The notes under the pieces are model-generated. The model was given only the letters and a program-made list of their open reading frames with translations. It searched no databases and was not told the DNA's origin. The position numbers and the translations under genes are program-made. Source: Zygnema cylindricum (lineage: Eukaryota; Streptophyta; Zygnematophyceae; Zygnematales; Zygnemataceae). From it: 64,000 nucleotides of DNA. Positions 45,372 to 57,800 of this stretch are shown in pieces. Numbering within the stretch: position 1 is the first letter of the stretch; every line of letters starts with the position of its first letter. The stretch covers positions 531,137 to 595,136 of the forward strand of contig JBBHKE010001244.1 in NCBI GenBank assembly GCA_037447655.1. Direction: 5' to 3'.

Positions 45372-46540
45372 GCATTAACGCCTTACACTATTGGGTATAG
45401 AAAGATAAGACGTGACCTCCTTTACTCCTTACTTCCCTTTCTCCTTTCCCTCCTCCTTCCACTCCCTTCTCCCCCTACACCTCACTCCTCAATAAAATAA
45501 CAGAACAATAATCATCAAAAATTGGAAAGAAACAAGGAATTATTAGTCGCGAAGAGACTTGTAAAGTGATTTGAACCTTTGTTTTGTTTTCCTATTATCA
45601 CTCAAAAACTTGAAAGAGAAAGCTTTGAAAAACTCTAGAAATTGCTGAACGCTGACTAATTGAATCGGAAAGCTTCCTAGTATCCAACTTTAAAGCGAAG
45701 AATCTTTCTTTTCTGAATTGATATATAAAATGTTTTTCATTTACATTCCAAAGGAATTGATTGGAGCGAAGTGCAGAAATAAATCCGCAGGAATTGATTG
45801 TGTCCTTAATTTCTGATTTTGTTAAGATTCTGGTTAACCAACGGAGAGATTAACCGATCATTCAATAGAGTTGACGTCTAACTTTATTTCGGAGAAATCT
45901 TCGAATTGTGGTGAGAAAGTACACCGTGGATCGCTATTTGCGTTAAGAAATAATGAGTATGATAACTGTTTTATGTGTTAACGATTCTATTTCCGTTTCA
46001 AATGGTGTGGACGATTGAGAACTGCAAAAAAAAAATAGGGTTAATAAGAACAATTAGTATTAATAATGCGAATGCAATCCAAAGTGCTCCTAAATGTATT
46101 TGCCGGGATTTGGTTTCTCCGAAGAGTTGAAGAATTTTTAGAATCGTACAAAAGTAACTTCAGATTTTATAACCATTATGTTTTCTATGGAATTGCATAC
46201 TGTTGAATACCTAATATGGTAAATTGTAATGTATGTATAAAAACTGATAAAAAAATATGGAGTGAAGACTCTAATTGATGCAATTAGTTGTTTTTTATGA
46301 TCTTTTTACTAATCATCTATGTAAGCAGCTGTTAAGGCGGCAAAAACCAAAGCTTCGATTAAAATGAAGTTGGAAAGAGATGTTTTTTAGTATATTGAGA
46401 AAAAAATTCATTTAATGAGATATGGTCTCCAGGCAGTCAAATTGGTTAAAGTGAATTGCGGAAAGTTTTCGGCTGCATTTAATTGCAGAAAATCCAATTA
46501 TTGTGAAGACAGAAAGGACAGTGATCAGAAGGAAAAGAAT
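45372..46540. other. AT-rich intergenic DNA upstream of the PPR gene
   Basis: Has a MITE left-end fragment at 45920 (TACACCGTGGATCGCTATTT). No first exon for the PPR gene could be identified with confidence, although one may lie here. Confidence 0.4.
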
Positions 46541-46725
46541 CTGTACTATTTGTCATTTATTGAGCTGACATGTCATTAATTGGACTAACATTTGTTTTTT
46601 ATTGATCTGACATTTGACATTGTCATTTATCGAAAACTTTTGTCATGTATTGATCTAACATTTGTCTTTTGATGAAAACGTTTGTCATTTATGTATCTGA
46701 CATTTGTCATTTGTTGCATTTTTGT
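46541..46725. repeat. Degenerate ~25-bp tandem repeat before the PPR gene
   Basis: Seven or eight loose copies of TTTGTCATTTATTGATCTGA CA-type units (ATTGAGCTGACATGTCATTA, GTCATGTATTGATCTAACAT, GTCATTTATGTATCTGACAT). Being T-rich and stop-rich, it is probably intronic or 5' flanking. Confidence 0.7.
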
Positions 46726-46739
46726 CCTGTATGATACAG

Positions 46740-48955
46740 ACGTCAAGGACTTGGAGCTCTTCTCTTCAGCTCGATACAGAACTGTAGTTTATTTTCGCTA
46801 CAGCCACATGCCAATGCAATCCAAAAGCTAGTTGTAGAAAGTTTGAACATCCATTCGATTGTCACTGAATTACCTCGAAGGCCGATTTTTCCGCCAAATA
46901 ATGCTAGATTGTTACAAAGTACGGTGTCGTTGTTCCATGGCAGTTCGGAACAGTTCCGTGAATTTAGTGCGGAAGCAGTTGAGGCAAAACCGCCTTCCCA
47001 GAGAAATTCATTTCTTGTTCGTCGTCTTTTGGGAACCCGGACCTTCAATGTTTTTGAAAAGACGTTAGAATCCACTAAAGGGAACCTCGATAAAAAACTT
47101 TTGCGGAATGCAATGATGGATCTTGCGGATAGGAGTGCTTGGCGTCATTCTTTGTGGGTGAGACAATTTCCATTTTCTTTTTCTTATTTTGTTCCTTTTC
47201 TTTTTTCAATACATTTGAATTTTTGGCACCCGATTTTTTTTTGTTCGATGTCTGTTCAAAATAACCGTTAAGGGAGTTGTTAAGGTTTTCATGCTCTTTA
47301 GATGTATTTTTTTTTTCTGTTCAACAAAAAATTGTGAGATAACTTATAATTGTACTTGCGTGCTTAGTTTGGTGCCTCATTAGGTTTGGTATTCCTGAAC
47401 CTAGATAGTCTCCAGCGTATTTACACATGAAATCTAATTGTTTTCTTCATTCTTATCATACATGTAATCTGAATTCTTGGCGCAGGTTTTCCGATGGATG
47501 CAACGCAGCACAGTCGAGACTTTCAAACCTGACGCAAAAGACTGTGGGATTATTTTGACAATTTTGGCAAATGCAAAGCAAGCCTCTCTTGTTCGGTCCT
47601 TATACTCATACATGAATACGACTGGAATTGAATCAAATAAATATCACCACAGTTCTGTTATCAGAGCTTTGTGTTCCGCAAATTGTTTCGAGGAAGCGGA
47701 AAAATACATCGATCGAGTAACTCCGGCTGAAAGAACGAATCACTACTTATGGCACAGTCTTTTAAAAGGTTATGGGGACCACAATCAAGAAGATAAAATG
47801 TTTGAAGTTATAAATCGAATGAAGGAAGTCGGATTACGTCCCGATATTGTCAGTTATAATACAATGATTGGGTGTTTGGGACAAATGGGAAAACTGACTG
47901 AGATGGAAGACATTTTCAAGGAATTGAAATCGGAATTTGTACCAGATCATGTTGCTTTTGTCCATAGACTAAAAGCTTACGCGAAAGTTAAGGACTTAGA
48001 AAAATTTGAGGCAGTTTCTCGAGAACTCGAGGAAGCTGGGATTTCGTGGTTAGAACACGCCTCTTTTATACGGGTTTCCATGTATGGCGATTTGGGACTT
48101 GTGGAGAAACTGGATTCGACGATTAACGAAATTTTACAGCAGAGCTCCAACCTTGAAAGCGATTTGCTCACTACAATTTTGAAGCAATACTTATCCTTGA
48201 ACGAATTCGAAAAATGCTCCCAAGTGATACAAAAATTCCGTATCCGAAATTGCATGGGAAATCGTCGAACCATTTCTATGCTTTTGGGGTATTTGGCGAA
48301 TTGTAAGGAACAAATAGATCCCGGAAAGGTCCAAAAACATTTGCAAATATTGACTGAGGTTAACAGTGTGATCGGAGATCGATTAAGCGAGTTGTTGAGT
48401 CTCGGAGACAAAGACGTTGACGAAATGTGTTTTAAAAACCTGAAAACGTGGTTCCCGGTATTGAGGAAACTGACGTTTGAATACAGAGATCCGTCATTCG
48501 CCGTCAATACTGTGGTTCAGTTTTGCGATGTGATTGTTAATCGCACTGGGAACAAAAAAACGGCGATGACTCTTTTTGATCTCGCCACCAAGGAAACTTC
48601 CTTGAAGTTCAGTCACAGTTTACGGTCAAAGACTCAATGGACTTTGAATGTTCGAGTTTATCCGGTTCCGGTGGCGAGAATTATGCTCTTCCATTGGTTA
48701 AAGACGGTGAGTACAGAAATATCCGAGGGAAAAGGGAACCAATTGCCTCCTTCCTTTGTGGTGATTACGGGACATCGGTCGATTTCGTTGAGAGAAAGTA
48801 TCCTCGAAGATCTTCAGGATTTGGGTTTACCGTTCAAAATTACCGAGCATAATGCTGGAGTCCTTGAAGTTTCTAAAGAGGAACTGGAAAAAGGATTGGT
48901 AAATAATGAAGAGCTGAAAAGACGGTTGTTTGAAAGTTACGGATTGGAGAAGTAA
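46740..48955 (+). CDS. PPR protein with SMR-like C-terminus (5' end unresolved)
   Basis: PPR proteins bind organellar RNA; PPR-SMR members act in plastid or mitochondrial gene expression. Two exons are visible: 46740-47157 (donor TGG|GTGAGA) and 47486-48955 (acceptor GCGCAG), giving about 628 residues and stop TAA at 48953. Exon 2 opens VFRWMQRSTVETFKPDA and contains helical-hairpin repeats of about 35 residues; the clearest is RPDIVSYNTMIGCLGQMGKL. Roughly six or seven repeats cover the first half. The C-terminus (PVARIMLFHWLKTVS, LPPSFVVITGHRS, LGLPFKITEHNAG) has the spacing of an SMR domain, but the LDxHG and TGxGxHS motifs are degenerate. No in-frame ATG occurs between the upstream stop (46732) and 47113, though the intervening protein looks real, so a short first exon with the start and any transit peptide is likely upstream, joined at the TACAG ending at 46739. 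Confidence 0.88.
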
Positions 48956-49103
48956 AGCTTTGGTGGTGTCGATTTCGGCATTCTCTTTTTTTTTTAAGTT
49001 CGTTGTCAATTTGTGTTTTTCATCTTTTCTTACGTATTGTTGTTTGCAATAATTACTCCATTTATGAAAGGGATTTTGTTCTCGGATCGCGTTAATGTGC
49101 TTC

Positions 49104-49105
<2 letters not shown>

Positions 49106-49157
<52 letters not shown>
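49106..49157. repeat. Homopolymer T52
   Basis: Fifty-two uninterrupted T residues about 150 bp after the PPR stop codon. Poly-T on the + strand could be the tail of a minus-strand retroposon, but no such body is recognised beside it. Length is likely imprecise because of sequencing error. Confidence 0.9.
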
Positions 49158-49285
49158 CTAGAAATTGTAATTACCTCCAAATTATTGAATTCTCCTATTG
49201 ACTTTTCTCGGTTTCACTTGGTCAAAATGGTCGTTTTTGTAAACTACACAGAAAATCGCGCGGTTTTTACTCTCGAAACATAAAA

Positions 49286-49450
49286 TACACCGTCCAACGT
49301 CATAGCACAAAGGAATTTTTAGTGTTGACGCGAAAATATAATATTAATACTATATTTAGTGCAGTGAGAGTGGCAGATCGTAGTCCACGCCCTTAAATAG
49401 TGTTGTTGACATTATTTTGAGAAAGCGCCTAATCACAAACATTGTCTGTA
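49286..49450. repeat. MITE, family C, degraded copy
   Basis: Begins TACACCGTCCAACGTCATAG and includes GAGTGGCAGATCGTAGTCCA and CCTTAAATAGTGTTGTTGAC, collinear with 45186-45371. The right end is lost. Confidence 0.6.
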
Positions 49451-50640
49451 AGAAAAACATACCTATATGTTTTAAGGTAGAGAAAATATAAAATTATTTT
49501 GACATTTTTAGCAGCGTTGCTTTAATGCTTCATTTTGCATCCAACGTAGTGTTATATATACCACATTAACTTGCGTCGAGTTAGGTAAATTCATTGTTGC
49601 GCTTAAAAGACACACATTTACTAACATTTTAACATTTATTATGTGTATAAGACGGTTGTCTTTTTTTTTTGTTGTTTGTTTTTATTTTTTCATCATCCAT
49701 TGCTTTCATAGCAAATTCCCTCATCAGCCTGTTTAAACAGTGCCGAGCTGAACAGTATGAGGTTGATCAACTTATCAGCCCCAACGAGGAGGATGATACC
49801 GCGGTACACTTCTAATAGGAGGAAGTCAACGCTTAAGTATAAAACTTGGAAGATTCCAAGTCGTGGTCAATTCATTTCATAGATCCAACTGTTGGTCAAC
49901 GCCTTTAGGAGTTAGAGAGCAAGTTGCCTGACTCCTTATCAAAACTTAATATCGTTCGTCCAGTATGGGGAGGAATCGACGGTAGTCGTTGGAAGCACAT
50001 AAAGTTCATGTGATTATCCCTTCATTTTGGAAAGGTGCCGTCACGTATTGAAACAACAACTTTGAGACACTGGTCAATCGAAAACACTATAACTAGGACA
50101 TGATAGAAATGCCTTCAACCAAACGTTTTGGGGACAACCGCTTGACAACGAATGCACCTTTCAAGTTAATTAAGTTACGCCGAATCATACGCTCGAATCG
50201 TCGAATAAAAAATTTGAATCGCTTGTTCTATTGGTTCTCTCCATGTATGGGGACGACAAATTACTTCCACATCGTGCGGGCCTGTGGGACGAAATTTGTC
50301 TCATGTGTGTTATTGATTCAATTACCGACCATTGCCGTACGATTTTGGGTCATTTAGCAATGTGGAGGTCTTTCTCATCATTGTTGATAATGGTTGGTTG
50401 TCATGACAAATGGTGATCAATTGGACCAAGGAGGGGTGCACCAAAGAACGTGACTGAAAAGTCAAGCATATTGTACAAATACAATAAAAAAAAGGGGCAA
50501 GATAAATTAAAAAGAACGATGGTAAACCAGAGTTCAGGGGTACAAAAAGGGTGGCATGGCCAAAACTCAAAAACTACCAACAGGGGAATAAAATAACAGC
50601 ACAACAAAAACAAAAAGAAAACAACAACAAGGAAAATAAA
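49451..50640. other. Unclassified DNA, possibly decayed coding sequence
   Basis: 49700-50420 has non-repetitive, moderately GC-rich composition and stop-interrupted protein-like stretches (for example DPTVGQRL, VWGGIDGSRWKHIKFM, LWDEICLMCVIDSITDHC) in + frames. I do not recognise a family. 50420-50690 is A-rich and probably the 3' UTR of the minus-strand LINE that follows. Confidence 0.35.
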
Positions 50641-53230
50641 AGCACCCAAATTCAAAATGAAAAGCACGGCAACTGACAAAACCAAGACTACAAGCCCAAC
50701 CCCAACTCAATTAAATAACTACGAAAAGCAACCCCGTAAGCCCCCCCATCCCGGGGGAGCAGGTAGAGGGAGTTCCGGAACACGGCGACGATCAATAGCC
50801 GCAACAGCCGAACGGAGGAGAATAGAAGCTTGCACTCGTTGTAAAGCCACAGATAAGCGTTGACGATAAAATGAAGTAAGGACCGAAGGAGGAGGGCTCC
50901 CAGGTCCTCGGCGCTCGAAAGCACGTCGAGCGCAAGTACGGAGAAACTCGTCCATTGCAACACCCAGACAACCAAAGATCTCGACCGCCATCGGAATAAA
51001 GTCATCCATAGGGTCCCAGTGGGCATAATCACGCTCCCTCGCCTTAGCGACATCACGAGCCGCCACCCCAACATGTCGAGCCGCCTGACCAACAACTGTA
51101 GCTCAAGTAGGGCTCGCCAAAACAATATCACCGAAGATGCGACGAGCACCATCAAGCAAAACAACATCGATCCGACGCGAGGCAATAATATGAGAAACCT
51201 CCCCACGCACAGAAAAGCCCCCTTTGGAAGTGATAGTCGCAACGACATCGCGAATGGTGTCGTGCGCCTGGATCAAATGTCCCCCATGGGAGCAACAAAG
51301 CCAATGCACACCATCGGCCCCCAAGACGCGACCACATGCACAAATAAGAGAGCTAAGTAAAGGAGGATGGGGGGGGCCAAGGCGAAACCGGAGGGTGGTG
51401 GTGAACTAAGCCGGTGAGGATGGGAGAGTGGACAAAATCGGTGATGCGAAAAGCCAAGACCCAAAACCAGGTCCACCACAAGACATAAGACAGGCACGCG
51501 AAGAATCAGAGGGAAGCGCCTTGAGAATCTCGGATTTAATGGCGGCGACAACCCGATCGGAAATCGATTCCTGGACATGTTCAACGGATTTTGTAACCAG
51601 GGTGGAGAGAATCGGCACATCCACTAGGGCATGGGGAGGAGGAGAACGTGATGCGTCCAATAAAGACCCGAGAAGGGGAACACACCGCCCGAAACCCGAG
51701 GAAGAACGAGAGCGAGAACGGGGGTGTCCCCAGCCAAGAAACGAGAAACAAGAGTAGAGGCAATAAGGCACCAACTCCCCAAATAGGCAACAGAAGCAAC
51801 ACGAGCCGTCGATAATAGACCCAACCCCCTAGAAGAGACAGGGAGGGATGCCTGAATGCGGGCCGAGGTTCCAAACTCGTGATTGAATGCCCCACGACCT
51901 AACAGAGTGTGGAGGACATCCATGAGGTGATTGTCAAAAGTCGAGAGAGAGGAGATAAACGTTGAGGTGGGAGGGGAAGTACGAGTAAGGTAAGAAGGGC
52001 GGTGGGGAAAACACCTCGTTTACATATCAAAAGCCACTTGGGGATCGGGAAGGTGAGGAAGGTCATTCACTTAGGCCAGATTTGATTGTAAAGCATCATG
52101 AAGGAATTGGGTGATGAAAGTATCTGAACCAAGGAGGCAACCAAGCACACGAATGCCATCGGAGGGAGAAGGGGTTTGAAAACCAAAAGGGGGAGTAAAG
52201 GAAGGTGGGATATATCGAGGAGACCAAATAACACAATTCAAAGGTTGGACTAAAAGGTTGAGTTCCGCTAAACGTTCCTGGAAAAAATCATATGCCAACA
52301 CGACTTGTTCTCTAGGCCCAATAATGTGCGTATCATCTGCAATCGAAGGGAAAAGGCGAGAAGGGAAGGCAGCTGCGGAAGCATGAAGGGCCCGGTAATG
52401 GGCAAGGGCGAACAAAGGTCCGCCAAGAGGGTCTCCCTTGCGAGTGCCAGTCGCAGAGGAGAGACGAATGAGATCACCATCGGCCGAGAAGGAAAGGTTG
52501 CTTTTCAAAGAATATAAAGCTCTTACAAAAGGGAATAATTGGACAATCGGAGATGGAGCCCCCATAAGCTTCGAAAAAATCACATTCCGATCCAGCCTAT
52601 TGAAGGAATCGGAAACGTTGACTTGAAAGACCAACCAATCTGGATGCACATCCAACAAAGCCCTAATCCCGTGGACCACGGCCTCACAACCACCTCTCGT
52701 GGCCACTCAAAACTGATGAGGAGAGAAATAATCATGGAAATATGGTTGGAGCTGGATACATATCGCACAAGCCACCAATCTATATAAAACCTCTCTCACG
52801 GCAATAGGGCAGACCCCACCATTAGGTTTGGCGACTGCCACAAGGCAAGACGCGGTGAGAAGATCACATATCCGGGGGGGCACATCCCCATTAGCAATGA
52901 GAGAACATACTCGAAAAAACGCATCAAACCCCCGGGCACCCGATTCAAGGGGGAAAACATCGCGAAACAACTCATAAAATGTGCCTTAGGGGGCCCCTGC
53001 TGAAAGGTGAGGAGTAGAGTTAAGGGCCTTAATGAAAACCTCCCGATCTAAAGTAAAACTCTCAGAAGGCTCAAAGGCGTAGATGGAAGGGGATAAAGGG
53101 GAAGGTGCAGGGGGTGGAGGGCTCGAAGGACCTCAATAGTAAAAGAAGATCGAGGGGCAAGGTGAAAGGTTGTAGAGCCCAAACCGCTCGAAAAAACTCT
53201 GTAACTGTGAGACCTCCATAGGTCCCCAAA
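50640..53230 (-). mobile_element. LINE, divergent copy (c), broken
   Basis: Same architecture as copies a and b but a different subfamily. In minus-strand order: FRDVFPLESGARGFDAFF, VAVAKPNGGVCPIAVREVLY, FGV-like site replaced by a stop near 52707, GGCEAVVHGIRALLDVH, motif A VFQVNVSDSFNRLDRNVIF, motif B GTRKGDPLGGPLFALAHYRA, motif C PSIADDTHIIGP, then a post-RT region, a His/Cys region near 51300, RIDVVLLDGARRIFGDIVL (same D...D spacing as copy b), and a conserved tail RERDYAHWDPMDDFIPMAVE with RTCARRAFERRGPGSP. Motif B is the canonical form that copy b has lost. Stops and frameshifts are spread throughout. The 3' end lies in A-rich sequence near 50420-50690; the 5' end near 53230 abuts LTR-derived DNA. 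Confidence 0.85.
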
Positions 53231-53259
53231 GTAGGCAGCTCACCCTAAGCCTCTAAGAT

Positions 53260-53768
53260 AACCCTAACCCCTTTGTGTTTCAGCAAGTATAGCTGCCACC
53301 CTGATATACAAACACTCTGTCCACCTTCACCCCTGTGACCGCAAGACTCCCTTGAGTCTATAGCAAAAAGAATTTATGAATTTGCTCCCCTGAGCAATAA
53401 GTTATGGAGGGTCAAAGTTGACCTTTTGTACAGAAGCTCCCTGGGAGAGAGGGTCCAATCTATCAAATTTTTCTAATTCCTATCTCTCTCTAAAACTCTA
53501 TCTACTGAAGTACGCCACAAATCATAATACTGTGTCGTTCAGAAAGGTACAAGTGCCGGTGTACTTTGTGTAACACCATTGTAGGATATGGCCAACAAGT
53601 CGACAAATGCCATTTTTGGTTTCGTTCTTGTAATCCCCGGAGATGCCGTTTTCCAATATGGTTTTGCCACGTGTCAATCCATGTGACGTTGACCGCAAAC
53701 CGCCGAAAACTATTCCGCGATCTCAGCATGCTTCGCAGCCGTCCGATTAAACCGGATTTTGCAATTCT
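53260..53768 (-). repeat. Copia LTR/leader segment, subfamily 2
   Basis: 53290-53480 matches 63690-63870 (CCCTTGAGTCTATAGCAAAAAG, GAGCAATAAGTTATG, GGTCAAAGTTGACC), which lies upstream of the gag start of the second copia element. On the minus strand the order is LTR then leader. 53540-53768 contains GATCGCGGAAT and CCACGTGTCA words also found, diverged, in the subfamily 1 LTR. No attached internal region survives. Confidence 0.6.
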
Positions 53769-54768
53769 GTGTCCTCCATTGGACTACAGAATACAAGAAG
53801 CCTCTAGATAGTAATTAACTAACCCACTTCAAGCCACAACCACTGCTGCCCAAAAATTCACATTGACAATTTGACTGCACCCCTGTGCAGCCTGGACTCC
53901 CCTGAGTCCGTAGCAAAAAGAATCACTGAAAACGGCCAACCAGCCGATAAGTTATGAGTCGGCAAAAATGCCAAGTTTATACAAACTCTCAAAGGGAGAG
54001 AGGTTACTATCTACCAATATTCTCTAAGTCCTAAATCCCTCTCACAACCCCTATCTATTGAAGTACGAACCTAATCAGATCACAGTAGGGTACAGAAAAG
54101 TACTATGGCAGATGTACATTCTATACGGCCCATGTACGGCAACGCCATTAAGTGGACGCGTGTCCACTTTTCACTTGTCCTTATTTTCGCGGGAATTCCT
54201 GCGACCAAATGTCATCCCTCCGCGTGGCGCCACGTCACGCCACGTCCATAAACGCCAAAAGTGACCATTCCGCGATCGCGGCATTGATGTACGCCGTCGG
54301 ATCAGATTCAATATTAAATGTCCGCCGTCAAAACAAATGTCCGATTCATTTGTTTTCGTGCGAGATAATGTTCGCACTATATAATACTTGGTTCCATGTT
54401 CGTCCGTTTGTAATTCCGTTAATTGAATTCATACACGTAACATTGTATAAATAATAATCAAACCTAATGTATCTCAACGGACTCCTACGACAGACTGGTT
54501 AGAGCTAACGGCTAAGCTGTGCTCTGCCGGTCGGAGGTTCGAGTCCTGCCGAACTCAACCTTTTGTTGAGAGTGACATAAGTCACTCTTTAGCCCTGCCT
54601 GCTTAAGCTAGGACAGCCATGGCTCAGCCACCCTCTCTATCCCTCAGTGACTACGACAAGTATGGTGGGAAGGGAGAGGAGGCGGAGGCAGGCTGTCCGT
54701 CTTTTTTTTTTATTATTTGTACTAAATTCAGACCTAGAAAATACCAAATAAAACTACTAATTTCAACA
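53769..54768 (-). repeat. Copia LTR plus leader, subfamily 1 (with SINE-like insertion)
   Basis: On the minus strand the LTR starts TGTTGAAATTAGTAGTTT at 54768, directly after the polypurine tract AATAAGGGGAG of the element to its right, so it is the 3' LTR of that element. At its far end it continues into a leader (53780-54040) about 95% identical to 59111-59367 and stops just past an ATGGAGGACACAGAATTGC gag start at 53769-53790. A TATATAG box (minus strand) is near 54385. 54485-54715 is probably an insertion. Confidence 0.7.
54485..54715 (+). mobile_element. tRNA-derived SINE-like element
   Basis: Contains an A-box-like GACTGGTTAGAGCT (54493-54506) and a perfect pol III B box GGTTCGAGTCC (54536-54546), about 40 bp apart as in a tRNA, followed by a ~150-bp unrelated body and an oligo-T run (54702-54711). 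The tRNA acceptor stem cannot be folded, so it is not a tRNA gene. It sits inside the copia LTR. No target duplication is evident, so an LTR-internal tRNA-like sequence is an alternative. Confidence 0.5.
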
Positions 54769-54849
54769 CTCCCCTTATTTTCTAGTCTAATTTAAATTTC
54801 AGTTTTAATCCACACTTTTCCCTGCAATATTTTAACTTGGGAGAAGGCA

Positions 54850-57800
54850 CCGGTTTTGTCATCATATCAACTACCATTTCCTCATCAGATCTATATACAA
54901 GATTCACGATTTTATCCTCAACTTTTTATCTTACAAAACTTAATCTTATCCATATGTTTAGCCTTAAAATGATGTTTTGGATTAGCTGCAATTGCAATGG
55001 CAGCTTGATTATCACAAAACACTTCATGCACTCCCTCCTTCATATACCCCTGTTCTTGCAGCAAGGACTTGACCCACATGAACTCTTTCACAGCAAAACA
55101 AGAGGCCATGTACTCAGCCTCCATAGTGGACTGAGCAACCACCTTTTGTTGCTTACTGCTCCAACAACATGCATCTTCCCCAACATACAACACATACCCA
55201 AAAGTGCATCTTCTCATAGGTGCATCCCCATAACTGGCATCACTCCAAGTGGTGATATCAGTGTGCTCCCCTCCCAAATGCAACCATAACTCTCTGGTTC
55301 CTACCAGATATCTCATGACTCTCTTGGCTGCCTCCCAGTCTCTCTTTCTAGGATCATTAAGACTCCTACTGAGTACTCCAACTGCTGCCGCTATGTTCGG
55401 TCTGGTACAATTCATAAAATAGATTAATCTTCCTACGACTTGTCTATAAGGGATAGACTTCATAAATTCTCTCTCTTCTGGACTCATCTGATCATCTAAG
55501 ATCATCACTCTTCCTACTACACTCCCATCACTTTTTTTTTCATGTCCATGGGAGTGGTACAACTGTTAGCATTTTCCATCTGGAATTTCTCAAGCATATT
55601 ACCTATTGCTTCCTTCTGAGAGAGTCTGATAATCTTTTTCCCCCTATCTCTCTCCATCTCAATCCCCAAAATATATCTTGCCTCCCCTAAATCCTTCATA
55701 TCAAATCTGCTTCCAAGATCTTTCTTGAACTTATTGATTTTTTCCAAAGATTTACTCAACACAAGCAAATAATCCACATAAATTGAAATAAAAATTACAC
55801 CATTCTCATCTTCAAACATATAGATAGAATGGTTAGAGCTGATACGGATATATCCCTGACCTGTAAGAAACTCATATAGTTTCTTATTCCATTGTCAGGG
55901 AGCGTGCTTCAGTCCATATAAGGACTTTATGAGTCTGCAGACTTTGCTCTCTTCTCCTTTTTCCACGAACCCCTCGGGTTGTCTCATAAAAAATTTCTCC
56001 TCTAACTCACCATTAAGAAAAGCAGTCTTAATGTCCATCTGGTGAATTTCCGTGTCTTCCGCTGCTGCCAGACTGAGGAGAATCCTTACTGAGGGGAACC
56101 GAACAACTCGAGCAAAGGTCTCCTCATAGTCAATCCCCTCCTTTTGGGTGAACCCCTTCGCTACCAATCGAGCCTTATATCTCTCAATGGTGTTATCTTG
56201 GTTCAGTTTTAGTTTAAATACCCATTTACCCCCAATAGGTTTTTTGTCTGGAGGGCAATCCACTAGTTCCCAAGTATTTGCTTCCATGATAGAAGCCATC
56301 TCATCATTTATGGCACTAATCCATCTTTCTTTCTCTGGACTATTCACTGCTCTCGAGTAAGACTGAGGCTCATCTGGGTGAGATAGCTTAGTTACCTTTC
56401 TGAGCGGCTTGTTTTTCTTGTATCCGTTTGCTGCTCCTCCTTCCTCCCTCAAACTCCGAAGCTGGAATAGATGGAAGTCTTGGATTTCTTCTCACTGTCT
56501 CATTGGCTCCCATGTCCATGGAAGCCAGTTCTTGCCCCCCTTTTTCTATCTCCTCGAAGTCCATAGGAGTATGTGAGGTTTCCGATGAGTCTCTTGCATC
56601 TTGGATCTCCCCTGAATCTGCAATCACGGTTTCACTCATGTCCCTTTCGGGAACGACCGAGTTCTCCTCACTTTCGGACTTAAATCTGATTCTTATCTTC
56701 TTTGTATATTTGAAGGTGTCAAATGACTTCCCTTCATCCATGACAACTAAGTGTTTGACCAGAATGATATCTTTCTTAGCTAAGTCATAAACTCTATATC
56801 CCTTAACATCCTCATCATATCCCACAAAGTATCCAGGTTTTCCCTTAGCATCTAGTTTCTAGTTTTTCCTATCTGTGTCAAGACTGTAAACTTGGCTACT
56901 GAATACTTTAAGGTGTGAGATATCTGGTTTCCTTCCAACCCATCTCTCATAAGGTGTTACTCCCTTTACAACTGAGGTAAGGACTCTATTCTTAATGTAG
57001 TTGGCAAAATTCGTTGCTTCTGCCCAAAATCTCTTTCCTATTTTTTTGTCGGCCAACATACTGCGTACACTATCTCCTAGTGTTCGATTTAACCTCTCAG
57101 CTACCCCATTTTGTTCCGGGTTATATGGTACATTTTTCTGGTGCTGTACTCCCTCATCTCTCTGATATTCTTCAAACTGGTTAGAGGTATATTCCCCCCC
57201 ATTATCACTCCTTATCCTCTTAATAGAGGTTTCACGCAACTTCTCACTCCAGGCTTTATATTCTTTGAAGTAAGTTGATGCTTCAGACTTTGTTTTCAGA
57301 AAGTAGACTCTAGAGTACATAGACCAGTCATCAGTTATTGTCATCATACACCTCTTTCCTCCAACCGATGGTACTTTTGCAGGACCCCAAATATCTGTGT
57401 GGACCAAATCTAACACTTTCTCACCTCTATATGTGGCGGCTTTGGGAAAGGGAAATCTGTGAGCCTTATCTTGAGCACAACCACTATAATCATCCATCAT
57501 TTCATTATCCCCAAACTGAATGCCTTCTACTACCCCAAGCTTTTTCATTTCCCTCAACCTATCAAAATGCACATGCCCCAACCGCTTATGCCAAATCATC
57601 AACTTAGGAACACCAACATAGTAAGCATTCTTCTTTTCATTACTTAGATTAAGCCTAAACATTCCTTGGCTACCCTTATCTGCCGTGAAGTAAACTTCAT
57701 CCCCATACTTAGCTGTAAAGACTCCCTTTCGAGTGAAGGTATCAAATTCTTTGTCATCTAACACAGACGTAGAGACAAGATTTTTACTCAGCTGAGGAAT

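Noticed and set aside
49106..49157. Poly-T as the poly(A) tail of a processed pseudogene
   Set aside because: No retrocopy body adjoining the tract on the minus strand could be recognised.
54481..54565. tRNA gene
   Set aside because: A and B boxes are present, but no 7-bp acceptor stem pairs the two ends and the anticodon arm is irregular, so it was called SINE-like instead.
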